From HT1-32 sp040219025 (GTDB lineage Bacteria > Pseudomonadota > Alphaproteobacteria > Rhodospirillales > HT1-32): a stretch of 64,000 nucleotides of DNA. A program made the position numbers and the translations under genes. Positions within the stretch are counted from its first letter, which is position 1. Each line of letters opens with the position of its first letter. Positions 34,090 through 42,460 of this stretch are shown here, in pieces. Location of the stretch: contig JAVJTE010000031.1 in assembly GCA_040219025.1 (NCBI GenBank), forward strand, positions 60,156 to 124,155, read 5' to 3'. The notes below the pieces were generated by a model. It was not told the origin of the DNA, did no database searches, and worked only from the letters and a program-made list of their open reading frames with translations.

Positions 34090-35765
34090 TCGACCCCCGG
34101 CTGATCCAGCGCAAACAGTTGCTGTTCGATGCGTCAGTGCAGGAAACCGGCGGTCGCTTCTCGGCAGCGGCTGCGATCTATCAGCAGCTCATCGAACTGT
34201 CGCAGCCGGATGCCCGTCTGCTGCATCTGCGTGCCGTCGCCTGCCGCAAGGCGGGCATGAGTACGGAGGCGAAACAGGCTGTCGATGCCGCCCTCAGCCT
34301 GGCCGGCGGCACCCCTGTACTGGTCGCGGAGCAGGCAGAGCAGGCAGCAGCAGCCGGAGACCTGAAGGCCGCACTGAAATATCTTGAGCAGGCGCTTAAG
34401 GATCCGTCCGCCGGTATTGAAATGCGCGTCCGGCAGGCAGAGCTGCAACTTGAATCCGGTGATGCGCTGAGGGCCATACACACTGCCCGTCAGGCCATCG
34501 CTGGCGATGCCGGTCCATCTGCACAACTGGTCCTCGCCCGCGCCTGCCGAGCCTGTGGCGACTGGACTGCAATGCTGGAAGCGGCCCGGGAGACGCTGGA
34601 GACCAGGCCGGGTCATGGTTACGCAACCGGCCTTGCCGCAGAAGCCCTGCTAAACCTCGGAGAGGCAAAGAAAGCTGCTGATCTGATGCAGGAAGCCGAT
34701 GAGACGGCTCTGGCTCTTTATGCAGACGCTCTTAAACAGCGCGGCAACGCGGCACTGGCTGCCACCATATATGCAGAAGTGCTGCAACAGTCTCCCGAGG
34801 ATAAGGAGGTCAGGTTCAATCAGGCCACCGCACTGCTGGCCAGCGGTGACCTGGAAGCCGGTTATGAAGCCTATGAATGCCGCTTTGATCGCCATGCGGA
34901 GACGCTGAACAGCCCCGGACTGCCGAGATGGGAAGGCGGATCGCTCAAAGGCCGTCACCTGCTGATCCGGACCGAACAGGGGCTGGGCGAGGAAATTCTG
35001 CATCTCCGGCCACTGGCGATGGTCGCGCAAGAAGCCGCTTCGATAACGCTGGAGATAACGGACCGGTTGATACCATTGGTCCGTCGGGCGCATCCCGCTA
35101 TCATCGTCGTCCCGCGCACAAACCCGCCGCACCCCGCGACAGGCGCAGACCGGCTCGACTGTTTCTGTCCGGCCGGTGACCTGCTGCGCTATCGCTCCGA
35201 CACAACCGCAACCACATGGCTGGCAGCCGATCCGGGCGTCACCCGGGAACTGGCCGACCGCTGTCCCGGCACAGATAACGCCCCGGTCGTCGGGCTTTGC
35301 TGGAGCACGGAACGCACACCCGCCGCGGCATCAAAGTCTGTTCCGACGCCTCTGCTGCGCCCCCTGCTGCGCCTGACTGGTATAAATTTCGTCAGCCTGC
35401 AATTTGGCGAATCCGGTCTGGCTCAGGCCCAGGCACTGGAACAATCCACCGGCAGATCGCTGTATCACGATGACAGTATCAACGCCCTGAAGGACCTGGA
35501 CCGGGCCGCAGCGCAGTTAGCGGCACTTGATCTGATTATCTGTATCTCAACCACCACGGCACATCTGGCAGGCGCCCTCGGCAAGCCTGCCTGGGTGCTG
35601 CTGAATACGCAGCCGCTCTGGCACTGGTTCGCACAGGGGGACAGATCACCCTGGTACCCGAACACACGGCTTTACAGACAACACGACTCTGGTGACTGGC
35701 GTCTGCCGCTGATGCAGGTCAGGCGCGATCTGGAGAGCTGGCGGAACCGGCAGCTAGACCGGTGA
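34086..35765 (+). CDS. TPR-repeat glycosyltransferase-like protein (GT9/GT41-type C-terminus)
   Basis: The 559-residue protein starts at TTG overlapping the previous stop (TTGA). Residues ~10-270 form TPR-like helical repeats (YQQLIELSQPDARLLHLRAV, YAEVLQQSPEDKEVRFNQAT). From about 290 a GT-B-like domain follows, with the signature LPRWEGGSLKGRHLLIRTEQ, then GLGEEILHLRPL. Near the end, DLIICISTTTAHLAGALGKP and AWVLLNTQPLWHW match the family that joins TPRs to a GT9-like domain. Such proteins glycosylate flagellin in several alphaproteobacteria, with the TPR part contacting the substrate. The sugar is not known. Confidence 0.75.
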   Translation: MIDPRLIQRKQLLFDASVQETGGRFSAAAAIYQQLIELSQPDARLLHLRAVACRKAGMSTEAKQAVDAALSLAGGTPVLVAEQAEQAAAAGDLKAALKYLEQALKDPSAGIEMRVRQAELQLESGDALRAIHTARQAIAGDAGPSAQLVLARACRACGDWTAMLEAARETLETRPGHGYATGLAAEALLNLGEAKKAADLMQEADETALALYADALKQRGNAALAATIYAEVLQQSPEDKEVRFNQATALLASGDLEAGYEAYECRFDRHAETLNSPGLPRWEGGSLKGRHLLIRTEQGLGEEILHLRPLAMVAQEAASITLEITDRLIPLVRRAHPAIIVVPRTNPPHPATGADRLDCFCPAGDLLRYRSDTTATTWLAADPGVTRELADRCPGTDNAPVVGLCWSTERTPAAASKSVPTPLLRPLLRLTGINFVSLQFGESGLAQAQALEQSTGRSLYHDDSINALKDLDRAAAQLAALDLIICISTTTAHLAGALGKPAWVLLNTQPLWHWFAQGDRSPWYPNTRLYRQHDSGDWRLPLMQVRRDLESWRNRQLDR

Positions 35766-36551
35766 TCCGTGGTCGTGCTGGCCGCGCCAGTGTTCCAGTG
35801 ATTCCTTCGGCATGTCGCCAAAGTAAATACCCTGCATCGGTGCCTGAAACGGTTTTTCCGTCGCACTCTTTTTCAGAACACAGGCGATCTCGGCCATCTT
35901 CGGAATGCGACCGGACGCGGCGAGTGTGACGAACTGTTCGCGGGTTCCGATATCGAAGATCTTGAAAGGGCCATGCTGGCCGACCGCAAGAATACAGACC
36001 TGATAGTCATTTGCTTCAGCCAGATCAAAGAACAGTGTCGGCTGGAAGGTAAAAAATCCATGGTCCGGCCATCCCAGCATCGGGGCTGAATGAATCATCA
36101 GCCCGTTGGGTGCCGTTGCATCATGGATCGTCTTGAACACCTGATAGACGTTAAACACATGCTCTGCGGTACCGATATTGGTCACCACATCATATTGCTG
36201 GTCGAGATTCAGGGGCTCGTTCAGGTTCGCCCGGATTGCCTCCGGCCCACCATGCATGTCAACGGCGGCATAGCTGCGGTTGTTGAAGACGAAATTGTAG
36301 AAGAACTGGACCAGCTCGAAGGATTTGAATTCGCCGTCCCGCCGGCCGATATCCATCAGTTCGGCAGCAACTTTCTCGATCCCTGCCTGATCATCACCAA
36401 AGGCCTCGGTAATATGCGCGCCGAGGATTTCCATCGGAACATCCCCGTACCAGTTCTGCTGACCGATCTCCAGAATGCTGGGATTTTCCGGCAGCAGCGA
36501 GCTTTTCCGCAAATTGATGAGGACGCTGTATTCAATGACTGTGATCGCCAT
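35754..36551 (-). CDS. Methyltransferase-like protein (paralogue B)
   Basis: A 265-residue protein. It has ILEIGQQNWYGDVPMEILGA as a possible motif I, then the core YDVVTNIGTAEHVFNVYQVF, LMIHSAPMLGWPDHGFFTFQ and TLFFDLAEANDYQVCILAVG. This core matches paralogue A at 33364-34089. It overlaps the 3' end of the plus-strand TPR-GT gene by 12 bases and lies 38 bases downstream of the OGT-like gene on its own strand. A methyl transfer in the glycan pathway is inferred; the family is not well characterised. Confidence 0.6.
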   Translation of the reverse strand: MAITVIEYSVLINLRKSSLLPENPSILEIGQQNWYGDVPMEILGAHITEAFGDDQAGIEKVAAELMDIGRRDGEFKSFELVQFFYNFVFNNRSYAAVDMHGGPEAIRANLNEPLNLDQQYDVVTNIGTAEHVFNVYQVFKTIHDATAPNGLMIHSAPMLGWPDHGFFTFQPTLFFDLAEANDYQVCILAVGQHGPFKIFDIGTREQFVTLAASGRIPKMAEIACVLKKSATEKPFQAPMQGIYFGDMPKESLEHWRGQHDHGSPV

Positions 36552-36589
36552 GATGTACCCTGTTCAGTCAGATAGCCGGCATCGTGCGA

Positions 36590-38659
36590 TCACGACGCGC
36601 TCTCGTAAGCATCGTCAAAAAACCTTTCCAATTCTCTAAGGCATTCTGCCGCCTCAAACAACCTGCCAGCGCCTTTTCGGACCCGGGATTGTATCTCGCT
36701 CCGCCAGTCCCGGTCGCTGGCCAGTCTTACGGCCGTCCGGATATACGCCTCCGGTGTGTCACAGATCGTCTCCGTAACACCGCAGACCCGATACATCCCG
36801 GCACTGATACGCCCCCGCATGAACCGGCCCGGAAGCATCACCATCGGCTGGCCCAGAGCGATGCTCTCAAGTGCTGTGTTCCCCCCGCTCCACTGCGTGG
36901 TATCGAGCAGCACATCCGCCTTTCCGGTCAGCGACAGGAAGGCATCATAGCCAAGCCGCGGCAGGAACCTGATGCGTGCGGCAACATCGGGAATATCTCT
37001 CACAAATCGTTCACGCAGCAAACGGGACCAGCTGGCATGCCCTCCTTCCACCAGCAGTATTTCACCCTGTTCGTCAGCCCGCAGAATACCAGCCAGCAAT
37101 GCATCGAAATCAGGCTGCATCTTGAACAGGCTTTGTCCGCAGAAATAGCTTCTCCGTGCCGGATCAAGTCCCAGTTCTTCAGGTGAGAAGTCCTGCTGTA
37201 TGACCGGACGCTGATAAACCGTTGCCGGGCCACTGAGACAGAACAGTTTCTCGCTGTAATGGCCGGCCGGGTCATCCGCTTCGAATTCAGCGCCGCTGAT
37301 GAAATAGTCGATGCTGTCAATTCCCGTCGTCAGCGGATGCCCCCAGGCCGCGCACTGAACCGGGGCCAGCCGGGCATGGGCCATGAAATAAGTCAGCGGC
37401 TCCATGCCGATATCCGGATAGACAATGATATCCGGTTGCAGGTTCTCGACGGCATGACAGGCACCTGCGATATCCGGCGGGGCGATGTGAAAATGATCTG
37501 CCGACCCTGCAATCTGCTGTGCCACCGGGTCTTTCGGTGCCGCGAAGCCGACGACATGGACCTCGAACCGCCGGCGGTCGAGACCGGCGGTGAAGCCGCG
37601 CTGCAACTGCCCGATGGTATGCGAGACCAGATGACGCGAAATGAAACAGACCTTCAGTTTCTCCGGGCGGGATCCGGGCCTGTGCGGATTGACGGAGACA
37701 TGGTTCAGGCACGGGCAAAGCGACCGGTACAGGCCCGAGAGCGCAATCTGGCGCTCACGTTCGTCCTCGCCGCGATAACCCGGATAAAATGCCGGCCCCA
37801 GACCGGCCGCCAGCGGGTCCGGAATGTCACCGCCTGCCGTTCTGATAACCTCCATATCCACCGGAAACCGGGATCGCAGGTCGGACAGTTCGTCAGTGCC
37901 GGAGACGATTGGTGGATGGGCCAGCAGCTTCCTGACTGCCCAGACACTATTGCCGGTGCTGCGATACCCCTGCTCAAGCGCGGCTGTCGCCTGACCGGTA
38001 CGACCTGCGTTCAGGGACAGTTCAGCAAAAAGATCGAGGTCAGTGCCTTCCGGAGAGGCAGTGAGGGTGTCCGCCGCTTCATCCGAACGGCCCAGCCTGT
38101 CGAGAGAGATGGCAATCACACGGACCAGCGCCATGTCCCCCGGATTATCGGTGAACGCTGCCCGTGCGGAGACCAGCGCCTCCTCATACCGGCCCGCTTC
38201 CCGCAGGGCGATAGCACGGTTGCGGCAGAGTTCCGCCCAGTCCGGTCTGAGCCGGAAAGCCTGCTCGTAGGCGTCTGCTGCCGCATCCGGCAGCCCCAGT
38301 TGCAGACAGGTATTCCCGAGATTGAACCAAGCGTTGAGATGTTCCGGCGCTGCCGCCAGCAACGCCCGGAATGTTGCCCGGGCCGCGGCCAGATCGCCCG
38401 ACGCCTTTTGTGCCGTCGCAAGATTGAAACGAAATTCAACATTGTCCGGCGCTTTGTGGCTGGCGATCGCGAAGGCCCTGACAGCCGATACCGGATCACC
38501 ACCCTGCGCCAGACAGATACCCAGCGCATTGTCGATCGCAGCACCGGCACCCGTCGTCTGCAATTGCCGGAGATAACCCGCCGCCGCGGTCCAGTCTGCA
38601 GCCTTCATGGCCGCATCGGCGCGGATCAAAAGATCATCCTGACCCTGATCTGCCGTCAT
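36590..38659 (-). CDS. TPR-OGT (O-GlcNAc transferase-like, GT41) protein
   Basis: The 689-residue protein has about eight TPR repeats in residues 1-280 (FNLGNTCLQLGLPDAAADAY and similar). A GT41 catalytic region follows: KVCFISRHLVSHTIGQLQRG, DIIVYPDIGMEPLTYFMAHA, then PVQCAAWGHPLTTGIDSIDY. The donor-binding end reads DVLLDTTQWSGGNTALESIA and then LPGRFMRGRISAGMYRVCGV. SPINDLY/OGT-type enzymes put a sugar on Ser/Thr of proteins, and bacterial ones are linked to flagellin or surface modification. The acceptor is probably flagellin by position, but this is inference. Confidence 0.85.
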   Translation of the reverse strand: MTADQGQDDLLIRADAAMKAADWTAAAGYLRQLQTTGAGAAIDNALGICLAQGGDPVSAVRAFAIASHKAPDNVEFRFNLATAQKASGDLAAARATFRALLAAAPEHLNAWFNLGNTCLQLGLPDAAADAYEQAFRLRPDWAELCRNRAIALREAGRYEEALVSARAAFTDNPGDMALVRVIAISLDRLGRSDEAADTLTASPEGTDLDLFAELSLNAGRTGQATAALEQGYRSTGNSVWAVRKLLAHPPIVSGTDELSDLRSRFPVDMEVIRTAGGDIPDPLAAGLGPAFYPGYRGEDERERQIALSGLYRSLCPCLNHVSVNPHRPGSRPEKLKVCFISRHLVSHTIGQLQRGFTAGLDRRRFEVHVVGFAAPKDPVAQQIAGSADHFHIAPPDIAGACHAVENLQPDIIVYPDIGMEPLTYFMAHARLAPVQCAAWGHPLTTGIDSIDYFISGAEFEADDPAGHYSEKLFCLSGPATVYQRPVIQQDFSPEELGLDPARRSYFCGQSLFKMQPDFDALLAGILRADEQGEILLVEGGHASWSRLLRERFVRDIPDVAARIRFLPRLGYDAFLSLTGKADVLLDTTQWSGGNTALESIALGQPMVMLPGRFMRGRISAGMYRVCGVTETICDTPEAYIRTAVRLASDRDWRSEIQSRVRKGAGRLFEAAECLRELERFFDDAYESAS

Positions 38660-38827
38660 TCAATTCATCGCCCGAAAGGTATCGTTAAAGGAAAACAGGT
38701 AATCATAAGCCCCATTATGGTTGGGAAAGTCTTTAGAAACACTCCGCAACACGCTATTGTGGCCTTTATCGACAGAAAGTCGGTACCTTTACGCGGAATA
38801 CCGCGAACCGCTTTGGAGCAGAATGCG

Positions 38828-38920
38828 ATGAGCGCTTATATGAAGCCGCAACCTTTCGGGCTGCGCATGACGACCTTCTCAGCCTGTCACTTTGATCCCT
38901 CAGGGAGGGCCTTGCGATGA
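38828..38920 (+). CDS. Putative 30-residue peptide coupled to radical SAM gene
   Basis: A short reading frame begins with ATG behind GGAG (9-base spacing) and ends TGA inside the start of the radical SAM gene (ATGA overlap). The peptide is basic, starts MSAYMKPQPFGLRMTT, and has one Cys and one His (ACHFDP) near its centre. It could be a leader that couples translation, or a small substrate peptide of the enzyme. It is too short to judge by composition, and no family is recognised. Confidence 0.35.
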   Translation: MSAYMKPQPFGLRMTTFSACHFDPSGRALR

Positions 38921-40038
38921 CCGGCATGATTGACCATACCAAACTCATTCTCGATGGCACGAAGATCGCCTGGCATGAAGACCGTGTTGCCGCCTGGAAA
39001 CGGGGAGAGCGGATTGCGCCGGTGACCATCGACATGGCCATGACTCGCGCCTGCAATTACGGCTGCCATTTCTGCTATGCCATGCTGCAGGAAAATGACC
39101 GGAAGGTCATCGACCAGAAAGTCATGTTCGAGTTTCTCGAAGATTGCGCTGAAATCGGGGTCAAGGGCATCAGCCTGGTGTCTGACGGTGAAAGCACCAT
39201 TTCCCCGGCCTTTGTCGACAGTATCGTCAAGGGTGGTGAGCTGGGGCTTTCGATGGCCTGCGGCACCAATGGTTTTGTCCTGAACCGGCGCAAGCTGGAG
39301 CAGATCCTGCCGCATATGACCTATATCCGGATCAATATTTCCGCCGGTGAGCGGGAACGCTATGCCGAGATCATGGGTGTGAAGGAAGCCTGGTTCGACC
39401 GGGTCTGCCAGAACATCCGCGACATGGTCGACATCAAGAAAAAGAACAATCTGGATGTCACCATCGGCCTGCAGATGGTGCTGATGCCGGAATATGCCGA
39501 TCAGGTAATTCCGCTGGCGAAGCTCGGCAAGGAACTGCGCCCGGATTATCTGGTCATCAAACATTGCAGCGACAACGAAGACGGCGACCTTGGCGTCGAT
39601 TATGCCAAATATGTCGAGCTGTATGATCTGCTGCATGAAGCCGAGACCTATTCCGACGACGAATATCAGGTCACGGTGAAATGGTCGAAGATCGAAGACG
39701 GTGCCGACCGTAACTATCAGCGCTGCTATGGCGCGCCCTTCATGATCCAGATATCCGGCTCCGGGCTGGTTGCCCCCTGTGGCATGCTGTTCAACGAACG
39801 CTACAAACGCTATCACATCGGCAATATCTGCCAGACCCGGTTCCGCGATATCTGGGCATCGGATGCGTACTGGGAAGTGATGAATCATCTGGCCTCACCG
39901 GACTTCAATGCCCAGACCATGTGCGGGACGCTCTGCCTGCAGCACAAGGTCAACGAGGCGCTGGACGCCCATCTGAAGGGACGCCTAGACCTCGGCACAC
40001 CAGGCGGCAAACCGCCGCAGCATCTGAGCTTCATCTGA
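38917..40038 (+). CDS. Radical SAM protein with SPASM-like C-terminus
   Basis: The 373-residue enzyme has the [4Fe-4S] motif CNYGCHFCY at residues 46-54, followed by ISLVSDGESTISPAFVDSIV, the GGE-like SAM-binding region in modified form (SDGE). Extra Cys residues near the C-terminus (RCYGAPFMIQ, APCGMLFN, MCGTLCLQH) fit a SPASM or twitch auxiliary cluster. It is encoded divergently from the OGT-like gene, with 257 bases between. NUDIX, sulfotransferase-like and PhyH genes follow in the same direction. The reaction is unknown; modification of a sugar or peptide is likely. Confidence 0.82.
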   Translation: MTGMIDHTKLILDGTKIAWHEDRVAAWKRGERIAPVTIDMAMTRACNYGCHFCYAMLQENDRKVIDQKVMFEFLEDCAEIGVKGISLVSDGESTISPAFVDSIVKGGELGLSMACGTNGFVLNRRKLEQILPHMTYIRINISAGERERYAEIMGVKEAWFDRVCQNIRDMVDIKKKNNLDVTIGLQMVLMPEYADQVIPLAKLGKELRPDYLVIKHCSDNEDGDLGVDYAKYVELYDLLHEAETYSDDEYQVTVKWSKIEDGADRNYQRCYGAPFMIQISGSGLVAPCGMLFNERYKRYHIGNICQTRFRDIWASDAYWEVMNHLASPDFNAQTMCGTLCLQHKVNEALDAHLKGRLDLGTPGGKPPQHLSFI

Positions 40039-40056
40039 CAGGCAAGGCCGGGTCCG

Positions 40057-40578
40057 ATGGCGTTTGCAGCCGATACGCAACGGTATGAAGGCGGTTATCT
40101 GACCACGGCACGACCGGCCCGTCAGGATGCCGCGGCAATCCTCCATACCCCGGATGGCCGCTACCTGATGCAGTTGCGTGACGACAAGGCCGGGTTACGT
40201 GCGCCCGGACACTGGGGCCTGTTCGGCGGCGGAGTGGAGCCGGGCGAATCACCGCGAACTGCCGTCATCCGGGAACTTCAGGAAGAGCTGGAGTTCACAC
40301 CCGCCCGGGTGGTCTGGTTTGCCGAGACAATCGTGGCAGTACCGCAATTCAATGTGGAGCCGACCCACAAGATTTTCTTCTCGATACCGGTTACCGAAGC
40401 CGACATCGCCGGTATGACCCAGCATGAAGGGTCCGACATGGCGCTGATGCCGGTTACCGGGATTCTCGCCCGGCCAAAGGTTGTGCCGTGGGATATTGAT
40501 CCGGTCATCATGCATGCCCGCCTGCCGGAGGTTGTGCCGGAAGCCGCCGAACGCTTTGCCGCGAGCCGCCAGTCATGA
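40057..40578 (+). CDS. NUDIX hydrolase (GDP-mannose hydrolase-like)
   Basis: The 173-residue protein has a full NUDIX box GGGVEPGESPRTAVIRELQE-E, with the metal-binding REx2EE. It is preceded by LRAPGHWGLFGGG, which resembles nucleotide-sugar hydrolases such as GDP-mannose mannosyl hydrolase. The start is 19 bases after the radical SAM stop, and it overlaps the next gene by 4 bases. It may control a nucleotide-sugar pool for the glycan genes around it. Exact substrate unknown. Confidence 0.8.
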   Translation: MAFAADTQRYEGGYLTTARPARQDAAAILHTPDGRYLMQLRDDKAGLRAPGHWGLFGGGVEPGESPRTAVIRELQEELEFTPARVVWFAETIVAVPQFNVEPTHKIFFSIPVTEADIAGMTQHEGSDMALMPVTGILARPKVVPWDIDPVIMHARLPEVVPEAAERFAASRQS

Positions 40579-41519
40579 GCGACGTGGTGCAGCTGATCAA
40601 TGAACGCCTCCGCGCAGATAACGAACGCCTGATCGCCGGCTTTGGCGCACCGGCCCTCCCCGTCACCTTCATTCTGTCGCAGGCCCGGGCGGCCTCAACG
40701 CTGTTCATTCAGGTGGTCGCCAGCTGTTACCGCATCGGCTATGCCTCGAACCTGCTGTCACGGTTTTCAGATGCACCCTATATCGGCGCACAGTTGCAGG
40801 CCTCACTGGAAGATCCGGACTTCATCAGCAGTTTCCGCACCGACTTTGTGACATCCGGCCCGGCTGAACCGCATGAATGGGGCTGGTTCTGGCGTCGAAC
40901 CCTCGGTCTGCCGGAAGATGCCTATTACCTGCAGGACGGGCAGAGCGTCGACATCCCCGCCCTGACCCGGACACTGGGCGGGCTGGAGCAGGCGCTGGGC
41001 GCCCCCCTGCTGTTCGACAACATCTTTGCCCAATGCAATCTGGACCATCTGCGCGATGCCATGAGCAGGTTGCTGACTGTCCATCTGCATCGCGATCCGT
41101 TCTATGTCTGTAATTCAATCCTGAATGCGCGGCTGCGGCGTCATGGTGACCTTTCGGTCTGGTACGGCAATTGCCCGCGGGATTATGATCGTATCCAGTC
41201 CCTCACCGACCCGGTTGAACAGGTTGTCGAGCAGGTCTGGTCAACAGAACAGGAGATCGCGGAGATCGCTGCCAGACAATCACCCGGTCAGCATATGAAA
41301 ATCGATTATGAGGATCTGTCAGCCGACCCCGGCGGCGTTGCGGATCGCTTTGCAGCCAGCCTCTCAGGCTTTGGCGCAGACCTGACCCCGCGACCAACCC
41401 GCCCGCAGATGCAGTTTACATCCCGAAACCATCCCGATCAGGTTAACCCGGACTTCGCAGACCGGCTTCGCCACTGTTTCAGGGCTCGGTTCGGATATCT
41501 GCCGGAAGGTGTCGCATGA
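40575..41519 (+). CDS. Sulfotransferase-like protein
   Basis: A 314-residue protein whose N-terminal part has a P-loop-like segment VTFILSQARAASTLFIQVVA, in place of the usual sulfotransferase GxxRSGTT. The later segment LLTVHLHRDPFYVCNSILNA resembles the 3'-phosphate loop (RDPx6S). The fit is weaker than for the sulfotransferase at 29267, and a missing Gly/Lys makes activity uncertain. It is coupled to NUDIX and PhyH genes by 4-base overlaps, so it belongs to the same pathway. Confidence 0.6.
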   Translation: MSDVVQLINERLRADNERLIAGFGAPALPVTFILSQARAASTLFIQVVASCYRIGYASNLLSRFSDAPYIGAQLQASLEDPDFISSFRTDFVTSGPAEPHEWGWFWRRTLGLPEDAYYLQDGQSVDIPALTRTLGGLEQALGAPLLFDNIFAQCNLDHLRDAMSRLLTVHLHRDPFYVCNSILNARLRRHGDLSVWYGNCPRDYDRIQSLTDPVEQVVEQVWSTEQEIAEIAARQSPGQHMKIDYEDLSADPGGVADRFAASLSGFGADLTPRPTRPQMQFTSRNHPDQVNPDFADRLRHCFRARFGYLPEGVA

Positions 41520-42460
41520 CCAGCGAACAGAACTTTACCGATGACGGCTATGTCGGCCACCGCGCCCTGCTGGATCAGGGCTTCTGCCGCGAAATGCTGC
41601 GCAAGGTCCGGCAAACCCGGCAGTTCGATCACTCCCTGTTTTACAGCGAACAGGAATTCACCGAACTCAATCCGGACGCCTATAACAAGAACCCCCGGCC
41701 CGGCATGAACATGCTCGACAGTCTGGCAGAGGATGCCGCCGCAATCGAGACCCATCCCGGCATTACCGGCACGCTTGACCGGATACTGGGTACAGGCTGG
41801 AACGTGTTCCGCCGGAAATTCGTCTGTGGTCTGCCGGAACCGCTGATACCGGACTGGATTTCAGACCGGATGCGGGGCAAGCCGTCCAATAACCTCGCCC
41901 ATTTCATCCGGCCCGAATATACCGACATCACCTATTTCTACGGTATCGATTTTCATCAGGATATCGTCGACTGGCGTGACCGGGATGCCGACTTCCTGAC
42001 CATGTACATCTATCTGGAAGATGTGGGCCCCGATGATGCCCCGCTCTATATCATGCCCGGCAGTCACCGGCTGGGCGCGGCGATCTTCCCGCACCGGCTG
42101 GAACTAACGAACAAATCAGGCAATCACTGGCGCTATGCCAATGACGAAGGGGGGTCCGGTGAATTCAGTCACCGTATCCTGACCGCAGACGCCGGTTCCG
42201 TCTTTTGCTGGCATGCCTGCCTGCTGCACGGCACCCAGCCGGACCGGGCCGCCCGCGAGCGACTGTCGCTGCGCTACCTGATAGAGCCCGGCGCAGGATT
42301 TGACCGTTCGGAAATGGCGGCAGTCAATGCCGCCCTGAACGGGCCGTTACGGCTGTCCGTCCCCCGTGAAGACCTGAACGAGCGTGGATTGCCGAAGGTC
42401 TCGCAAAACCTGCTGTTTGACCTGCAGTCCGGTCACGCACCGTCAGAGGGCGCACGATAG
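41516..42460 (+). CDS. Phytanoyl-CoA dioxygenase (PhyH) family protein
   Basis: The 314-residue protein has the Fe(II) triad of PhyH-type 2-oxoglutarate oxygenases. H-x-D is in IDFHQDIVDWRDRD, and the distal His is in VFCWHACLLHGTQPDRAARE with the 2-oxoglutarate-binding Arg after it. Between them, MYIYLEDVGPDDAPLYIMPG is typical of the family. It probably hydroxylates a small molecule or a sugar or lipid group of the glycan. It overlaps the sulfotransferase-like gene upstream and converges by 28 bases with the acyltransferase gene. Confidence 0.85.
   Translation: MTSEQNFTDDGYVGHRALLDQGFCREMLRKVRQTRQFDHSLFYSEQEFTELNPDAYNKNPRPGMNMLDSLAEDAAAIETHPGITGTLDRILGTGWNVFRRKFVCGLPEPLIPDWISDRMRGKPSNNLAHFIRPEYTDITYFYGIDFHQDIVDWRDRDADFLTMYIYLEDVGPDDAPLYIMPGSHRLGAAIFPHRLELTNKSGNHWRYANDEGGSGEFSHRILTADAGSVFCWHACLLHGTQPDRAARERLSLRYLIEPGAGFDRSEMAAVNAALNGPLRLSVPREDLNERGLPKVSQNLLFDLQSGHAPSEGAR

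Noticed and set aside
37259..38920. A 553-codon plus-strand open frame opposite the OGT-like gene
   Set aside because: It is antisense to a well-supported TPR-OGT gene and its translation is Arg/Gln-rich with no domain pattern; long antisense frames are common in high-GC DNA. Only its last 30 codons, after a separate ATG with a ribosome site, were kept as a weak peptide candidate.
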